Assembly (NCBI GenBank): GCA_965140775.1
Contig: OZ223471.1
Span: 434,001-498,000, forward strand
Length of the DNA stretch: 64,000 nucleotides
Direction of reading: 5' to 3'
DNA from: UBA6244 sp965140775
GTDB lineage: Bacteria; Bacteroidota; Bacteroidia; Bacteroidales; F082
Part shown: piece after piece, positions 50,883-59,970 of the stretch
Numbering within the stretch: position 1 is the stretch's first letter
How the letters are laid out: each line of letters begins with the position of its first letter
Made by a program: the position numbers and the translations under genes
The notes under the pieces: generated by a model
Told to the model about the DNA's origin: nothing
Seen by the model: the letters and a program-made list of their open reading frames with translations, nothing else
Databases searched by the model: none

Positions 50883-51079
50883 GGCGTTTTAACTTTTATG
50901 GTTTCTGTGTTTCTGAAGCAAAACTACCACGAAAAAGCCCCCACGTAAATGGGTTTTAGGTGAATGGCGGAGGAGTTTCGGTGAGTGGGGAAATGATTCG
51001 GGTAAACAGGCGTTGAAACAAAGAAAGCTCAAATAAAACCTGATGTCGTACTGCTTTTTGAAGGCATAAGTCATCCTTA

Positions 51080-52342
51080 CTACAACACATTCAGTCGGTT
51101 GGCATCTTGCTTGATAAAGATAAAAAGCAGGATGGTAAAGGCCCACAACGACGAACCTCCGTAACTGAAGAAGGGCAGGGGAATTCCCACCACAGGAGCC
51201 AGACCGATGGTCATGCCAATGTTGATGGCAAAATGAAAGAACAGTACCGAGGCCACACCATAGCCATAAATCCGGCTAAACCGCGACCGTTGTCGCTCGG
51301 CCAAAATCACCAACCTAATCATCAACATCAGAAACAGTAGAACCACCACCGCCGATCCCATAAATCCCCATTCTTCGCCAACCGTGCAAAAAATGAAGTC
51401 CGTACTTTGCTCAGGCACAAAATGATATCGGGTAAGTACTCCATTTCGGAACCCTTTGCCGGTAAGGCCTCCCGACCCGATGGCAATTTTCGACTGGTTC
51501 ACGTTGTATCCGGCACCACGCAGGTCTTGTTCGATGCCCAGCAATACATTGATACGCTTCTTTTGGTGGGGTTCCAGCACATTCTCAAAAGCATAATGCA
51601 CGCTAAAAACAAAGGCCGATGCCATGATGAAGATGCCCAACCACAATTTCAGTTGTTTGCGCCACTTTTTCTGGAAAACGACTGCCAACAGGGTAATTAC
51701 TGCCAATCCGCCAATCACCCAATATTCGCCAATCACCAGTGTAAATACAAAAAGTGCGGCCATGGCAATGCCCAACACGATAATCATACCCGAGAACCCT
51801 TCGCGAAACAGCACCAGAATAAATGAAAAATAAACCAATGCCGAACCTGTATCGTTTTGAAGCAGGATGAGTGATGCGGGTAAGAAAAGTATGCCCACGG
51901 CGATGATTTTGGTGCGAAGTTGCGATACGTCTGTATTCAAATAACTTAAAAACCTGGCCAATGCCAGTGCTGTGGCAAATTTGGCAAATTCGGCAGGCTG
52001 GATGGCGAATCCGCCAATTTTAAACCACGATTTAGACCCGGCCACGGTGCTTCCAAACAGCAATACGCCGACGAGTACCACAATTAAAAAGGCATATATC
52101 CAAAAAGAGAAAGCGCTAAAAAATTTGGCATCAATGATAAGAATAACCACCGCCAGAACTATGGCCATGAATATCCACATAATTTGTTTGCCGTAGCGCT
52201 CATTGAAATCCAGAATACGAGTGATATCCTCTCCTGCCGATGCAGTGAAAATGCTCAACCAACCCATCAACATTAAGGTTAGAAACAGGCTGATGGTCAG
52301 CCAGTCCACATTGCTTATAACGTTTTCCCGGTTTCTCACCAT
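51080..52342 (-). CDS. rodA: Rod-shape-determining SEDS glycosyltransferase RodA
   Basis: 420 aa with about ten TM helices. SEDS landmarks: SWFKIGGFAIQPAEFAKFATALALARFL, QNDTGSALVYFSF, KIAIGSGGLTGKGF, VPEQSTDFIFCTVGEEWG, and LPFFSYGGSS at the C-terminus. RodA polymerises glycan strands in lateral peptidoglycan synthesis with PBP2. It is 3 bp downstream of mrdA. Length is normal for Bacteroidota. Confidence 0.95.
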   Translation of the reverse strand: MVRNRENVISNVDWLTISLFLTLMLMGWLSIFTASAGEDITRILDFNERYGKQIMWIFMAIVLAVVILIIDAKFFSAFSFWIYAFLIVVLVGVLLFGSTVAGSKSWFKIGGFAIQPAEFAKFATALALARFLSYLNTDVSQLRTKIIAVGILFLPASLILLQNDTGSALVYFSFILVLFREGFSGMIIVLGIAMAALFVFTLVIGEYWVIGGLAVITLLAVVFQKKWRKQLKLWLGIFIMASAFVFSVHYAFENVLEPHQKKRINVLLGIEQDLRGAGYNVNQSKIAIGSGGLTGKGFRNGVLTRYHFVPEQSTDFIFCTVGEEWGFMGSAVVVLLFLMLMIRLVILAERQRSRFSRIYGYGVASVLFFHFAINIGMTIGLAPVVGIPLPFFSYGGSSLWAFTILLFIFIKQDANRLNVL

Positions 52343-52345
52343 AGT

Positions 52346-54184
52346 TTAATGTGCATGTTTAACATTACCCGTGGGCTTTAATAAATTTCCTTCCATCATC
52401 TTTTTTTCCAGTTCGGGGCGTTTGGTGCTGCCTGTGAGGTATTTCTCCATCATCAAACTGGCAATGGGTGCTGCCCAGGTAGATCCAAAACCGGAGTTTT
52501 CCACAATAACCGCCAACGCTATTTGAGGGTCTTCGAGCGGAGCAAAAGCAATGAACAAACTGTGGTCATCACCGTGCGGATTTTGAACGGTTCCTGTTTT
52601 GCCACACTGGCGGATGCTGTCCAGCTGATAAAATCTGGCTGTGCCGTGATCGGCTTCAAAAACATCGAGCATGGATTCTTGTACCAGCTCAAAATGCTTT
52701 TTTTCAATACGTGTGTGTTTCAATTCCCTGAAATGGGCAAATAGGGTATCTGAACCTTCCAATTGTTTCAACAAGTGAGGAGGATAAAAATAACCTTGAT
52801 TGGCTATCACCGCCGTCATGTTGGCCAACTGAATGGGAGTAATGAGCAATTCGCCTTGACCAATACTCAACGATCTGATGGTTAGTGCATTCCAGCTTCC
52901 GCGATACAGTTTGTCGTAATAGGCTTCGGAGGGAACATTTCCATCGGCTTCGTAGGGGATGTCTGTATTAAAACCTTTTCCAAAGCCAAAACTTATCACA
53001 TCGGCGTACCAATGGGCAAAGCCGTCGTGCGACCCGGAAAATTTGGAACTGTTGAGCAAGGTGTTGAAGGTATTCCAGAAGAAGGGATTGCATGATTGCT
53101 GGATAGCCATGGCCAGTTTGAGGGGCGATTGATGGTCGTGGGTACATTTGATGGGGGTGGATAACTTTCCCTGACAGGTGAATTGGGTATTGGCGTTGAT
53201 GGCACCCTCCTGCAAGGCCACCAGCGCATTCACCATTTTAAAGGTGGATCCAGGAGGATAAGTGCCCATGGTAGCGCGGTTGATGAGGGGTTTGAGGGTG
53301 TCGTTGAGGAGCAGGGTGTAGTTTTCGGAGCGCTCGCGACCCACCAACAAATTGGGATCGTAGGCCGGACTGCTCACCAATGCCAGAATTTCGCCGGTTT
53401 TTGGATCGATGGCAACGATGCTACCTTTTTTGTTTTGCATGAGTTGCTCCCCATAAAGTTGCAGATGTCCGTCGATGGTCAGCATCAGGTCTTGTCCGGC
53501 CACAGCCAAAGTATCGTATTTCCCGTTTTGAAAGCTTCCTTTGATGCGGTTGTGTACGTCCACTTCCACCACGGTCATACCACTTTCGCCACGGAGATAT
53601 TTTTCGTAATATTGTTCGATGCCCGATTTACCAATATAATCTCCTGATTTATAGAATTTATCTTTTTTCAGATCGGACTGACTTACTTCGCCGATGCTTC
53701 CCAACAGGTGTCCGGCAGAAGGGTAGGTGTAATGGCGCAGGGTACGTGTTTGGGTGTAGAAACCTTCAAACAAAAACAGTTTTTCTTCAATCTGGCCCAT
53801 GTCTTTTTTCGAAATCTGCTTCACAAACACCGAAGGCTTGAAATAGGAATATCTTTTTGCCTTTTTCATTTGGGCAATAAAAGTTTCCTTGTCCATATCT
53901 ATCAGGTTGCAAAAGGCCATGGTATCCAGATTTTTTACCTGTCGGGGAATGACCATCAGGTCGTAAGCGGCTTCGTTGTAGACCAACAAATTATTGTTTC
54001 GGTCGTAGATTCGGCCCCGTGGAGGGTATTCGCGGATATTGCGCAATACAATGTTTTCGGCCGTCAGTTTGTAGCTGTTGTCAATGATTTGAAGGTAGAA
54101 CAGCCGAAAAAGGAACAACGCTGCCACCAGAACAAACACTCCGATAACCACATATTTTCTACTTGAATAGTCCTTGATGTACAT
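52346..54184 (-). CDS. mrdA: Penicillin-binding protein 2 (peptidoglycan transpeptidase)
   Basis: 612 aa. N-terminal TM (~12-32). The PBP dimer domain includes REYPPRGRIYDRNNNLLVYN (~50-70). The transpeptidase domain has SxxK at Ser313-Lys316 (PGSTFKM), SxN at Ser364-Asn366 (SCN) and KTG in CGKTGTVQ (about 548). It cross-links lateral wall peptidoglycan with RodA. In many Bacteroidota, mreB, mreC and mreD precede this pair; here repeat R3 lies upstream instead, so the mre genes are elsewhere or absent. Confidence 0.95.
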   Translation of the reverse strand: MYIKDYSSRKYVVIGVFVLVAALFLFRLFYLQIIDNSYKLTAENIVLRNIREYPPRGRIYDRNNNLLVYNEAAYDLMVIPRQVKNLDTMAFCNLIDMDKETFIAQMKKAKRYSYFKPSVFVKQISKKDMGQIEEKLFLFEGFYTQTRTLRHYTYPSAGHLLGSIGEVSQSDLKKDKFYKSGDYIGKSGIEQYYEKYLRGESGMTVVEVDVHNRIKGSFQNGKYDTLAVAGQDLMLTIDGHLQLYGEQLMQNKKGSIVAIDPKTGEILALVSSPAYDPNLLVGRERSENYTLLLNDTLKPLINRATMGTYPPGSTFKMVNALVALQEGAINANTQFTCQGKLSTPIKCTHDHQSPLKLAMAIQQSCNPFFWNTFNTLLNSSKFSGSHDGFAHWYADVISFGFGKGFNTDIPYEADGNVPSEAYYDKLYRGSWNALTIRSLSIGQGELLITPIQLANMTAVIANQGYFYPPHLLKQLEGSDTLFAHFRELKHTRIEKKHFELVQESMLDVFEADHGTARFYQLDSIRQCGKTGTVQNPHGDDHSLFIAFAPLEDPQIALAVIVENSGFGSTWAAPIASLMMEKYLTGSTKRPELEKKMMEGNLLKPTGNVKHAH

Positions 54185-54212
54185 CCGAAAACTTCCACTG
54201 AATAATGAATGA

Positions 54213-54220
54213 CAAAGGTA
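54213..54220 (-). promoter_or_regulatory. Putative -7 box of mrdA-rodA
   Basis: CAAAGGTA reads TACCTTTG on the coding strand, matching TAnnTTTG, 28 nt upstream of the mrdA start. No TTG at good spacing was seen. Confidence 0.45.
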
Positions 54221-54299
54221 GGGGAAAAGGTGGTGTATCGTGTGGCGTAATCGGGCATTTTTTTAGAGCTATATTGGAGGGATTTGGTTTTTCCCTTGA

Positions 54300-55050
54300 T
54301 AACCCGCCGGGGTTTTTTCAATCCGTCGGGTTGATCTGTGGTTGCGCTACGCTGTAGCTATTCCTTCTTGTGGTGTTCGGGCTATAAATATTGTCGCTGC
54401 GCTGCAGCTTTGGAATCAACGATTCGGGATTAAAGGATTCGGGATTTAAAGATTTCTGATTTAAAGATGTGGAAACTTTATAATGTCCAAATTATCAAAA
54501 CATTAGACATGAATAGCCCGTAGGGCTTCAACATCCATAGAATAAAATGAATCATGTTTTTTTGTCCGTAGGACATCAACAACAAATAAATCATTTTAAA
54601 TGCAGGATTCAATCGAGTTGCGCTACGCTGTAGCTATTCCTTCTTCTGGTGTTCGGGTTATAAATATTATCGCTGCGCTGCAGCTTTGGAATCAACGATT
54701 TGGGATTAAAGGATCAGGATTTAAAGATTCAGAGATTTCTGATTTAAAACATCGGATGCAATGTTGATATTGATATCCCGCAGGGATTGAATGTTTATAG
54801 ATAGAATTGGTACAATAAATTATACGACCCCGTCGGGGTCGCATAAACCACACCTCCATTGCTATAAACATGGGAATCCTTCGGATTCAGCTTGAAATCC
54901 ACTCAAGGAAATAGCCCGCCTTAATCCCTAAGGGATTGAATGTTTATAGATAAAATTGGCACAATAATTTATGCGACCCCAACGGGGTCGAACAATATGT
55001 TACTCCTTTGCTATATACATGGGAATCCTTCGGATTCAATTTGAAATCCA
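54300..55050 (-). repeat. Composite palindrome-string repeat, copy R3
   Basis: Same orientation as R2. It begins with a module D-like GC-rich stretch (54300-54340). Two B units follow, with GCTAC-GCT-GTAGC at 54346 and 54622 (276-bp period). A units have CGACCCC-nnn-GGGGTCG at 54825-54841 (loop GTC) and 54974-54990 (loop AAC), and AATCCC-TAA-GGGATT near 54925. No octamer array of the C type. It lies upstream of mrdA. Confidence 0.85.
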
Positions 55051-55080
55051 TTGATGCGAATATTCCTTGATAAATTCAAT

Positions 55081-55251
55081 TTAAGAAACTGTCTAAATTT
55101 TATTTTAGGGCCCAGTTAGGAGCCAAATATGGGTAGATGGATAATCTTTTTCATTTATTTCGTCCGCCATGGGCGGACGATACAATCGTGCTGAAATGAC
55201 CTTTCTTACCCATATGTTTTACCAACAAGAAAAACTTAGACAGTTCCTAAG
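55081..55251. mobile_element. 171-bp MITE-like element
   Basis: Terminal inverted repeats of 21 bp at 55081-55101 and 55231-55251 match at 17 positions, with GAAACTGTCTAAATTTT against GGAACTGTCTAAGTTTT. The element is flanked by TCAAT on both sides (55076-55080 and 55252-55256), a likely 5-bp target duplication. An inner perfect palindrome CGTCCGCC-ATG-GGCGGACG is at 55161-55179. There is no ORF, so it would need a transposase elsewhere. Confidence 0.7.
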
Positions 55252-55493
55252 TCAATTCGAAAACCCGCTAATGAATGAGCAGGTTTTATAAATCGATAGA
55301 TTATAAATTAAACAACTGCTGCAAAAGATACATGTTATTGATAAGCAAAGCTTTGAATAAACCCAACAAAAACCCCGGGGAACTCTGTGGAAAAAATTTG
55401 TTTCTATGCTTTTCGCAGTGGATCAGAATTTGAATTTCTGTGATGTTTATTTATAATTGGCCAACGCCAACACCAACAACTCCATCAAAAAAA
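55252..55493. other. AT-rich intergenic stretch
   Basis: Nothing supported as a gene. It includes a weak inverted repeat around 55260-55290 (AAACCCGCT and AGCAGGTTT). Confidence 0.5.
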
Positions 55494-56270
55494 CTACCCA
55501 AACACCTCCGTCCGGATGCCCAGGGCTTCCACCTGACTGGCGATTGTTTGCAGCTCATCGGTTGAAATTTTTTCCAATCCTTTGGCTGGGGTTTCTCTGT
55601 CGATACCATACAACATCACCGATGCCGGACTGATTTTCTTTATCAGTCTCAGCCATTCAGTAAGTTCCCCGGATGAAGTGTTATCGATGGTTTGGCCCTT
55701 GTATTCCCCCCTTAAAAACATGGTTTGAATAATCAGGTTTTCTTTTATAAGCAACAGATTTTCAACAATCTTATCCAGGGTCAGGTTTCCCAACGGTTGG
55801 TTGATGCGTTGAAACATGGTTTCGGTACCGGCATCTAGTTTTTGAATGTTCTTGTCCACTTTAACCAAAGCTGCACGCACTTTTTCTTTGTGCAACATGC
55901 TGGCATTCGACAGCACGCTCACCAGCGCCTTTGGTGCATAGAGGTTACGCATTTCGATGGTATCCTCCATAATTTCGGCAAATTCCGGATGGGTGGTGGG
56001 TTCTCCGTTTCCCGCAAAAGTGATGGCATCAGGTTCGTTGGGGGTATGTTGCAGGGCTTTCAATTTTTCGGCCAGTTTTTCTCTAAATTCGGTTCTTTTG
56101 GGAAGCACCAACTTGGCTCCGCTGTTTTCGGTCCAGCCACATTCGCAATAAATACAATTAAAATTACAGAATTTATTGTCGGTGGGAAGCAGGTTAATTC
56201 CCAATGAAATACCCAATCGGCGGCTATGCACAGGGCCAAAAATGAGTTCGTCGAATAAAATGCCGGACAT
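55494..56270 (-). CDS. Radical SAM protein (COG0731-like)
   Basis: 258 aa. CxxxCxxC radical SAM motif at Cys35, Cys39 and Cys42 (CNFNCIYC), preceded by FGPVHSRRLGISLGINLLP, a signature of the COG0731 group. GNGEPTTHPEF (~100) is the GGE-like motif. No C-terminal auxiliary cluster is obvious. The family includes wybutosine-like and uncharacterised enzymes; the reaction here is unknown. Divergent from the polyprenyl synthase gene. Confidence 0.88.
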   Translation of the reverse strand: MSGILFDELIFGPVHSRRLGISLGINLLPTDNKFCNFNCIYCECGWTENSGAKLVLPKRTEFREKLAEKLKALQHTPNEPDAITFAGNGEPTTHPEFAEIMEDTIEMRNLYAPKALVSVLSNASMLHKEKVRAALVKVDKNIQKLDAGTETMFQRINQPLGNLTLDKIVENLLLIKENLIIQTMFLRGEYKGQTIDNTSSGELTEWLRLIKKISPASVMLYGIDRETPAKGLEKISTDELQTIASQVEALGIRTEVFG

Positions 56271-56286
56271 AAATATGAAGTTTGTG

Positions 56287-56306
56287 CAAAAATAGCGTTA
56301 ATTTTG
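56287..56306. promoter_or_regulatory. Divergent -7 boxes for the radical SAM and polyprenyl synthase genes
   Basis: CAAAAATA at 56287-56294 reads TATTTTTG on the minus strand, and TAATTTTG is at 56299-56306 on the plus strand. Both match TAnnTTTG. The two promoters are closely spaced, so expression may be mutually exclusive (inference). Confidence 0.5.
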
Positions 56307-56339
56307 GTCGCAAATCAGCTTTGAGCGACACCAAAACCA

Positions 56340-57314
56340 ATGAATACACTCAGTCAACTCAAAAAGCCCATCCAAAAGGAGCTGGACATTTTTCAGCAGG
56401 TTTTCCGGCAATCGGTTAAATCCAACGTGCCGCTTCTGGACGTCATAATGCGGTATTTGCTCAAAGCCAGAGGAAAGCAAATGCGGCCGGTGATCGTGTT
56501 GTACAGCGCGGCGCTCTTTGGCGAACTCACCCAATCCACCTACCGTGCGGCTTCACTCATCGAATTGTTGCACACCGCCACCCTTGTGCACGACGATGTG
56601 GTGGACGATTCCAGTCACCGCCGCGGACGTTTTTCCATCAATGCCTTATGGCGAAACAAAATAGCCGTGTTGGCAGGCGATTATTTACTGTCGAGAGGTA
56701 TGTTGCTGGCGCTCAAAGCAAAAGATTATCCTATTTTGGAGATTGTTTCGGAAGCCGTAAAGGAAATGAGCGAAGGCGAACTGCTTCAAATGGAAAAAGC
56801 CCGCAAACTCGACATCGACGAGGAAGTGTATTACGATGTCATCCGTAAAAAAACAGCTTCGTTGTTGGCATCTTGTTTTGCTGCCGGAGCAGCTTCGGTT
56901 TGCACTGACGAGGAAGCCATTCAACGCATGTGGCAAATTGGCGAATATGCTGGCATGGCATTCCAAATAAAAGACGACTTGTTTGATTATCAGAAAAACA
57001 ACCAAACCGGCAAGCCCAGCGGTATCGACATCAAAGAGAAAAAGATGACTTTACCTCTGATATTTGCCCTGAGCAAAGCCTCTTACCTCGAAAAACGCAA
57101 AATCATCAACATTGTAAAAAACCACAATACCGATGAAGACAAGGTGACCTGGTTGATGGACTTTGTGAAAGAAAGCGGTGGTTTAGACTATGCCGAAAGC
57201 AAGATGAATGAATTTAAAAAGCAGTCGCTTGATTTGCTGAAAACATTTCCTGAAAACCGGGCAAGAATTGCGTTGGAAGACCTGGTGGTATATTCCATTG
57301 CGCGAAACAAATAA
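56340..57314 (+). CDS. ispB: Trans-polyprenyl diphosphate synthase (octaprenyl type)
   Basis: 324 aa. First Asp-rich motif LVHDDVVDDSSHRRG (DDxxD), second QIKDDLFDYQ. GKQMRPVIVLYSAAL and LHTATLVHDD are typical of medium/long-chain all-trans prenyl synthases. Products are quinone side chains or similar (C35-C40). It could also feed the GGGP synthase family enzyme at 25245-25976. The symbol is by family similarity; chain length is not certain. Confidence 0.85.
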   Translation: MNTLSQLKKPIQKELDIFQQVFRQSVKSNVPLLDVIMRYLLKARGKQMRPVIVLYSAALFGELTQSTYRAASLIELLHTATLVHDDVVDDSSHRRGRFSINALWRNKIAVLAGDYLLSRGMLLALKAKDYPILEIVSEAVKEMSEGELLQMEKARKLDIDEEVYYDVIRKKTASLLASCFAAGAASVCTDEEAIQRMWQIGEYAGMAFQIKDDLFDYQKNNQTGKPSGIDIKEKKMTLPLIFALSKASYLEKRKIINIVKNHNTDEDKVTWLMDFVKESGGLDYAESKMNEFKKQSLDLLKTFPENRARIALEDLVVYSIARNK

Positions 57315-57318
57315 ACCT

Positions 57319-58362
57319 CTACCCCATTTTCAATGTAAACGAAAACGTAGTTCCTTCGCCTTCTTTGCTCCGCACGCTAATGGTTTGCCTGTGTGCTTCG
57401 ATGATGTGTTTTACAATGGCCAGTCCCAACCCCGAACCTCCCGTATCGCGCGAGCGGCTTTTTTCGGTACGGTAAAAACGTTCAAAAACACGGTGGATAT
57501 TGTCCTCCGGAATACCGATACCATTGTCTTGCACTTCCACCAGATAGTTGTTGTGGAAATTGTAGGCGGATATTTTTATCAGTCCTTCTTTGGAGTTGCC
57601 ATATTTGATGGCATTGTCGATTAAGTTGATGATTACCTGTCGGATACGCTTTTTGTCGGCACGCACCTTCATCGATCGGTTCATGGAACTGTGCATCTGA
57701 ATTTTGGTGTTGTAGTTGGCGGCTTTCATTTCCATGAAATCGATTACCTCACGGGTAAGGTCGTACAGATTAAACACCTCTTCTTTCAATTTGAGTTCGC
57801 CCGATTCCAGTTTGGCAATTTCTTCCAGTTCGTCCACCAGGGCGATCATGCGGTTGATGCTTTTTTCCGATTTTTTTAAAAATTTCTCGTTGATGGACGG
57901 GTCTTCCAAACCTCCTTCGAGGAGGGTTAGAATATAGCCTTGAATGTTGAAAATAGGCGTTTTAAGTTCGTGGGAAATATTGCCTAAAAACTCCCTTCGG
58001 TAAACGGCCAGTTCCTTCAACTCCTCAATTTCTTTCTTTTTGTCTTCGCTCCATTTCAGCACCACGTTGTTCACGATTTCCAGCTCGTCGTTTTTGCCCT
58101 TCTTGGCTTTAATAGACTCTACCTCAGGTTTAAGCAGTCCGATCGATTTATAAATTACCCGCAGTTTTTCTTTGATATAATGCTCGAAAAGCAGGCTGCT
58201 GACGAAAAATACAAACAAAAAAACGATGGGTAAGGCAACCAACAACGGTATCAGCAAAAAGTCGAAAAACGACACCGTAAATATCACGTAGGCCATGGCA
58301 AACAGCAAGGTAACCAGGGTGGCAATTACGAGTGAAATATTTCTGGAAGCCGAGAGGTTCAT
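57319..58362 (-). CDS. Sensor histidine kinase (PhoR-like)
   Basis: 347 aa. Two N-terminal TM helices (~8-30 and ~33-58, VIATLVTLLFAMAYVIFTV; FLLIPLLVALPIVFLFVFFV) with almost no periplasmic loop. A HAMP-like linker, then the H box NISHELKTPIFNIQGYILTLLEGG (~130). HATPase: NLIDNAIKYGNSKEG, VQDNGIGIPEDNIHRVFERFYR, GGSGLGLAIVKHIIEAH. It likely phosphorylates the response regulator at 58382-59065, encoded 19 bp upstream. PhoR-type kinases respond to phosphate, but the signal here is not shown. Confidence 0.92.
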   Translation of the reverse strand: MNLSASRNISLVIATLVTLLFAMAYVIFTVSFFDFLLIPLLVALPIVFLFVFFVSSLLFEHYIKEKLRVIYKSIGLLKPEVESIKAKKGKNDELEIVNNVVLKWSEDKKKEIEELKELAVYRREFLGNISHELKTPIFNIQGYILTLLEGGLEDPSINEKFLKKSEKSINRMIALVDELEEIAKLESGELKLKEEVFNLYDLTREVIDFMEMKAANYNTKIQMHSSMNRSMKVRADKKRIRQVIINLIDNAIKYGNSKEGLIKISAYNFHNNYLVEVQDNGIGIPEDNIHRVFERFYRTEKSRSRDTGGSGLGLAIVKHIIEAHRQTISVRSKEGEGTTFSFTLKMG

Positions 58363-58381
58363 ATAGGATGATTAAGACCTC

Positions 58382-59065
58382 TTAAAGGCTGAATTTGTAA
58401 CCTACTCCCTTGATGGTACGGATGTTGTCGAGCCCGATTTTCTCTCTGATTTTGCGCACGTGCACGTCGATGGTGCGGTCGCCCACAATCACGTCATTGC
58501 CCCACACCTTGGAGAAAATATCCTCTCTCGAATACACTTTATTGGGTGATCCTGCCAGGAGGGCCAGAATTTTAAATTCTTTGTTGGGCAGGGTAATTTC
58601 TTCCCCATTTTTTATCACGATAAAACGCTCAGGATCAATCACCAATTCGCCCACCTCAATGGAGGCATTGGGGTTTTCCTTTTTGGAAGCACGACGGAGC
58701 AAGGCATTTATCCTGCTCATGAGCACTTTCGGCTTCACGGGTTTCGACACATAATCGTCGGCTCCTGCTTCAAAACCGGCAATTTGCGAATAGTCTTCAG
58801 CACGGGCAGTCAGAAACACGATGATGGTTTCGGCCAATGCCGGAATTTTCCTGATTTCCTGCACGGCGGTCATGCCATCCATGCGTGGCATCATCACATC
58901 CATGATAATCAGGTCGGGATTTTCTTTTTTGGCCAGCTGTACGGCCTCCACGCCGTTTTGGGCTGCGACAACGTTAAACCCCTCTTTAATAAGGTTATAC
59001 GATAAAAATTCGAGGATGTCCTCCTCATCGTCAACCAGTAAAATCTTGTATTTTCTTTGATCCAT
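58382..59065 (-). CDS. OmpR/PhoB-family response regulator
   Basis: 227 aa from the ATG at 59065; a GTG six codons upstream is possible. Receiver domain: ILLVDDEEDILEFL, phospho-Asp in LIIMDVMMPRMDG, VFLTARAED, DYVSKPVKPKVL. The C-terminal winged helix (~130-227) has LPNKEFKILALLAGSPNKVYSREDIFSKVW and VGDRTIDVHVRKIREKIG. It pairs with the kinase gene downstream. Confidence 0.93.
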   Translation of the reverse strand: MDQRKYKILLVDDEEDILEFLSYNLIKEGFNVVAAQNGVEAVQLAKKENPDLIIMDVMMPRMDGMTAVQEIRKIPALAETIIVFLTARAEDYSQIAGFEAGADDYVSKPVKPKVLMSRINALLRRASKKENPNASIEVGELVIDPERFIVIKNGEEITLPNKEFKILALLAGSPNKVYSREDIFSKVWGNDVIVGDRTIDVHVRKIREKIGLDNIRTIKGVGYKFSL

Positions 59066-59098
59066 TCCTTTAGCTTTTTCCACCTGACCAAATTAATA

Positions 59099-59106
59099 CA
59101 AATTTA
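59099..59106 (-). promoter_or_regulatory. Putative -7 box of the two-component operon
   Basis: CAAATTTA reads TAAATTTG on the coding strand, matching TAnnTTTG, 34 nt upstream of the regulator ATG. Confidence 0.4.
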
Positions 59107-59253
59107 GCTTGTCTGCCCGGCAATGTATTATCATTTGGTTAAGTTTGGTTTGCAACGGTCTATAAATGTGTTTGGTAGCTAATTGCCACTTCTCAAATCA
59201 ATGATGTTTAAACATTTGATTAATTTTGACACACAAATGTAAGATTTTTGCTC

Positions 59254-59850
59254 ATGCTAAAAAGTGTACTGTTTTTTGTTTTTTTATTTTTTGTTTCTTC
59301 GGGCTTTGCCCAGAAATTTAAGGGAGGCATTACGGCCGGTTTGGTGGGTTCGCAGGTAGCCGGCGATACCTATTCGGGATACAACAAGGCAGGTATTTTT
59401 GCCGGAGCATTCGTGCAATTATCATTGGGGGGTAATTCTTCCATGCAAATGGAACTAACTTATTTTCAAAAGGGTAGCCGTGAAAATCCTGACGAAAAAA
59501 ACGGGTACGATTTTTTTCTGTTCAGAGCTAATTACATCGAACTGCCATTGCTTTATCAGTATAATTTCGGACGCTTTATAATTGAAGCAGGTCCTTCTGC
59601 CGGATTTTTAGCCGGATTTTATCAGGAAGATGTTAACACGAACATTAGTACTGATAAAAGTACCATGGCAAACCTGACTTTGCAGGCAAATTTAGGAATG
59701 GTGTTTCAGGCTACCGAGCATTGGCATGTCATGATTAGAACCAATGATTCGCTGACCAATGTTCGTAAGAGTAAGATAGGTCCCAGACGGTTTTGGTCAA
59801 CTGGTCAGTTCAACGATTCCCTAATATTGGGAATCCGTTACATTATTTAA
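59254..59850 (+). CDS. Outer-membrane beta-barrel protein (PorT-like)
   Basis: 198 aa from the ATG at 59254; an in-frame TTG is two codons upstream. Signal peptide LKSVLFFVFLFFVSSGFAQ. The barrel shows FKGGITAGLVGSQVAGD, GAFVQLSLGGNSSMQMELTYFQKGSRE, YIELPLLYQYN, FIIEAGPSAGFLAGFY and the C-terminal LILGIRYII. This matches the OMP_b-brl_2 (PorT-like) family of small Bacteroidota barrels. Function unknown. Confidence 0.85.
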   Translation: MLKSVLFFVFLFFVSSGFAQKFKGGITAGLVGSQVAGDTYSGYNKAGIFAGAFVQLSLGGNSSMQMELTYFQKGSRENPDEKNGYDFFLFRANYIELPLLYQYNFGRFIIEAGPSAGFLAGFYQEDVNTNISTDKSTMANLTLQANLGMVFQATEHWHVMIRTNDSLTNVRKSKIGPRRFWSTGQFNDSLILGIRYII

Positions 59851-59934
59851 ACGGATAATTAGTTAAAAAACCATAAACCTCCTGCTTTGTTTGCTGATAC
59901 TTAGGTTTGTTCACATTGCTGCCGATTTTTTTAC

Positions 59935-59942
59935 TACCTTTG
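59935..59942 (+). promoter_or_regulatory. Putative -7 box of the glycogen synthase gene
   Basis: TACCTTTG matches TAnnTTTG, 28 nt before the ATG at 59971. Confidence 0.45.
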
Positions 59943-59970
59943 CAAATCAGAATCGCGAAACACATTTACT

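Larger units (their letters stand above)
50484..50988. repeat. About 500-bp direct duplication, copy 2
   Basis: Second copy of 48817-49322, ending in the same GGTGAGTGG. Sequence outside diverges sharply on both sides. Confidence 0.9.
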
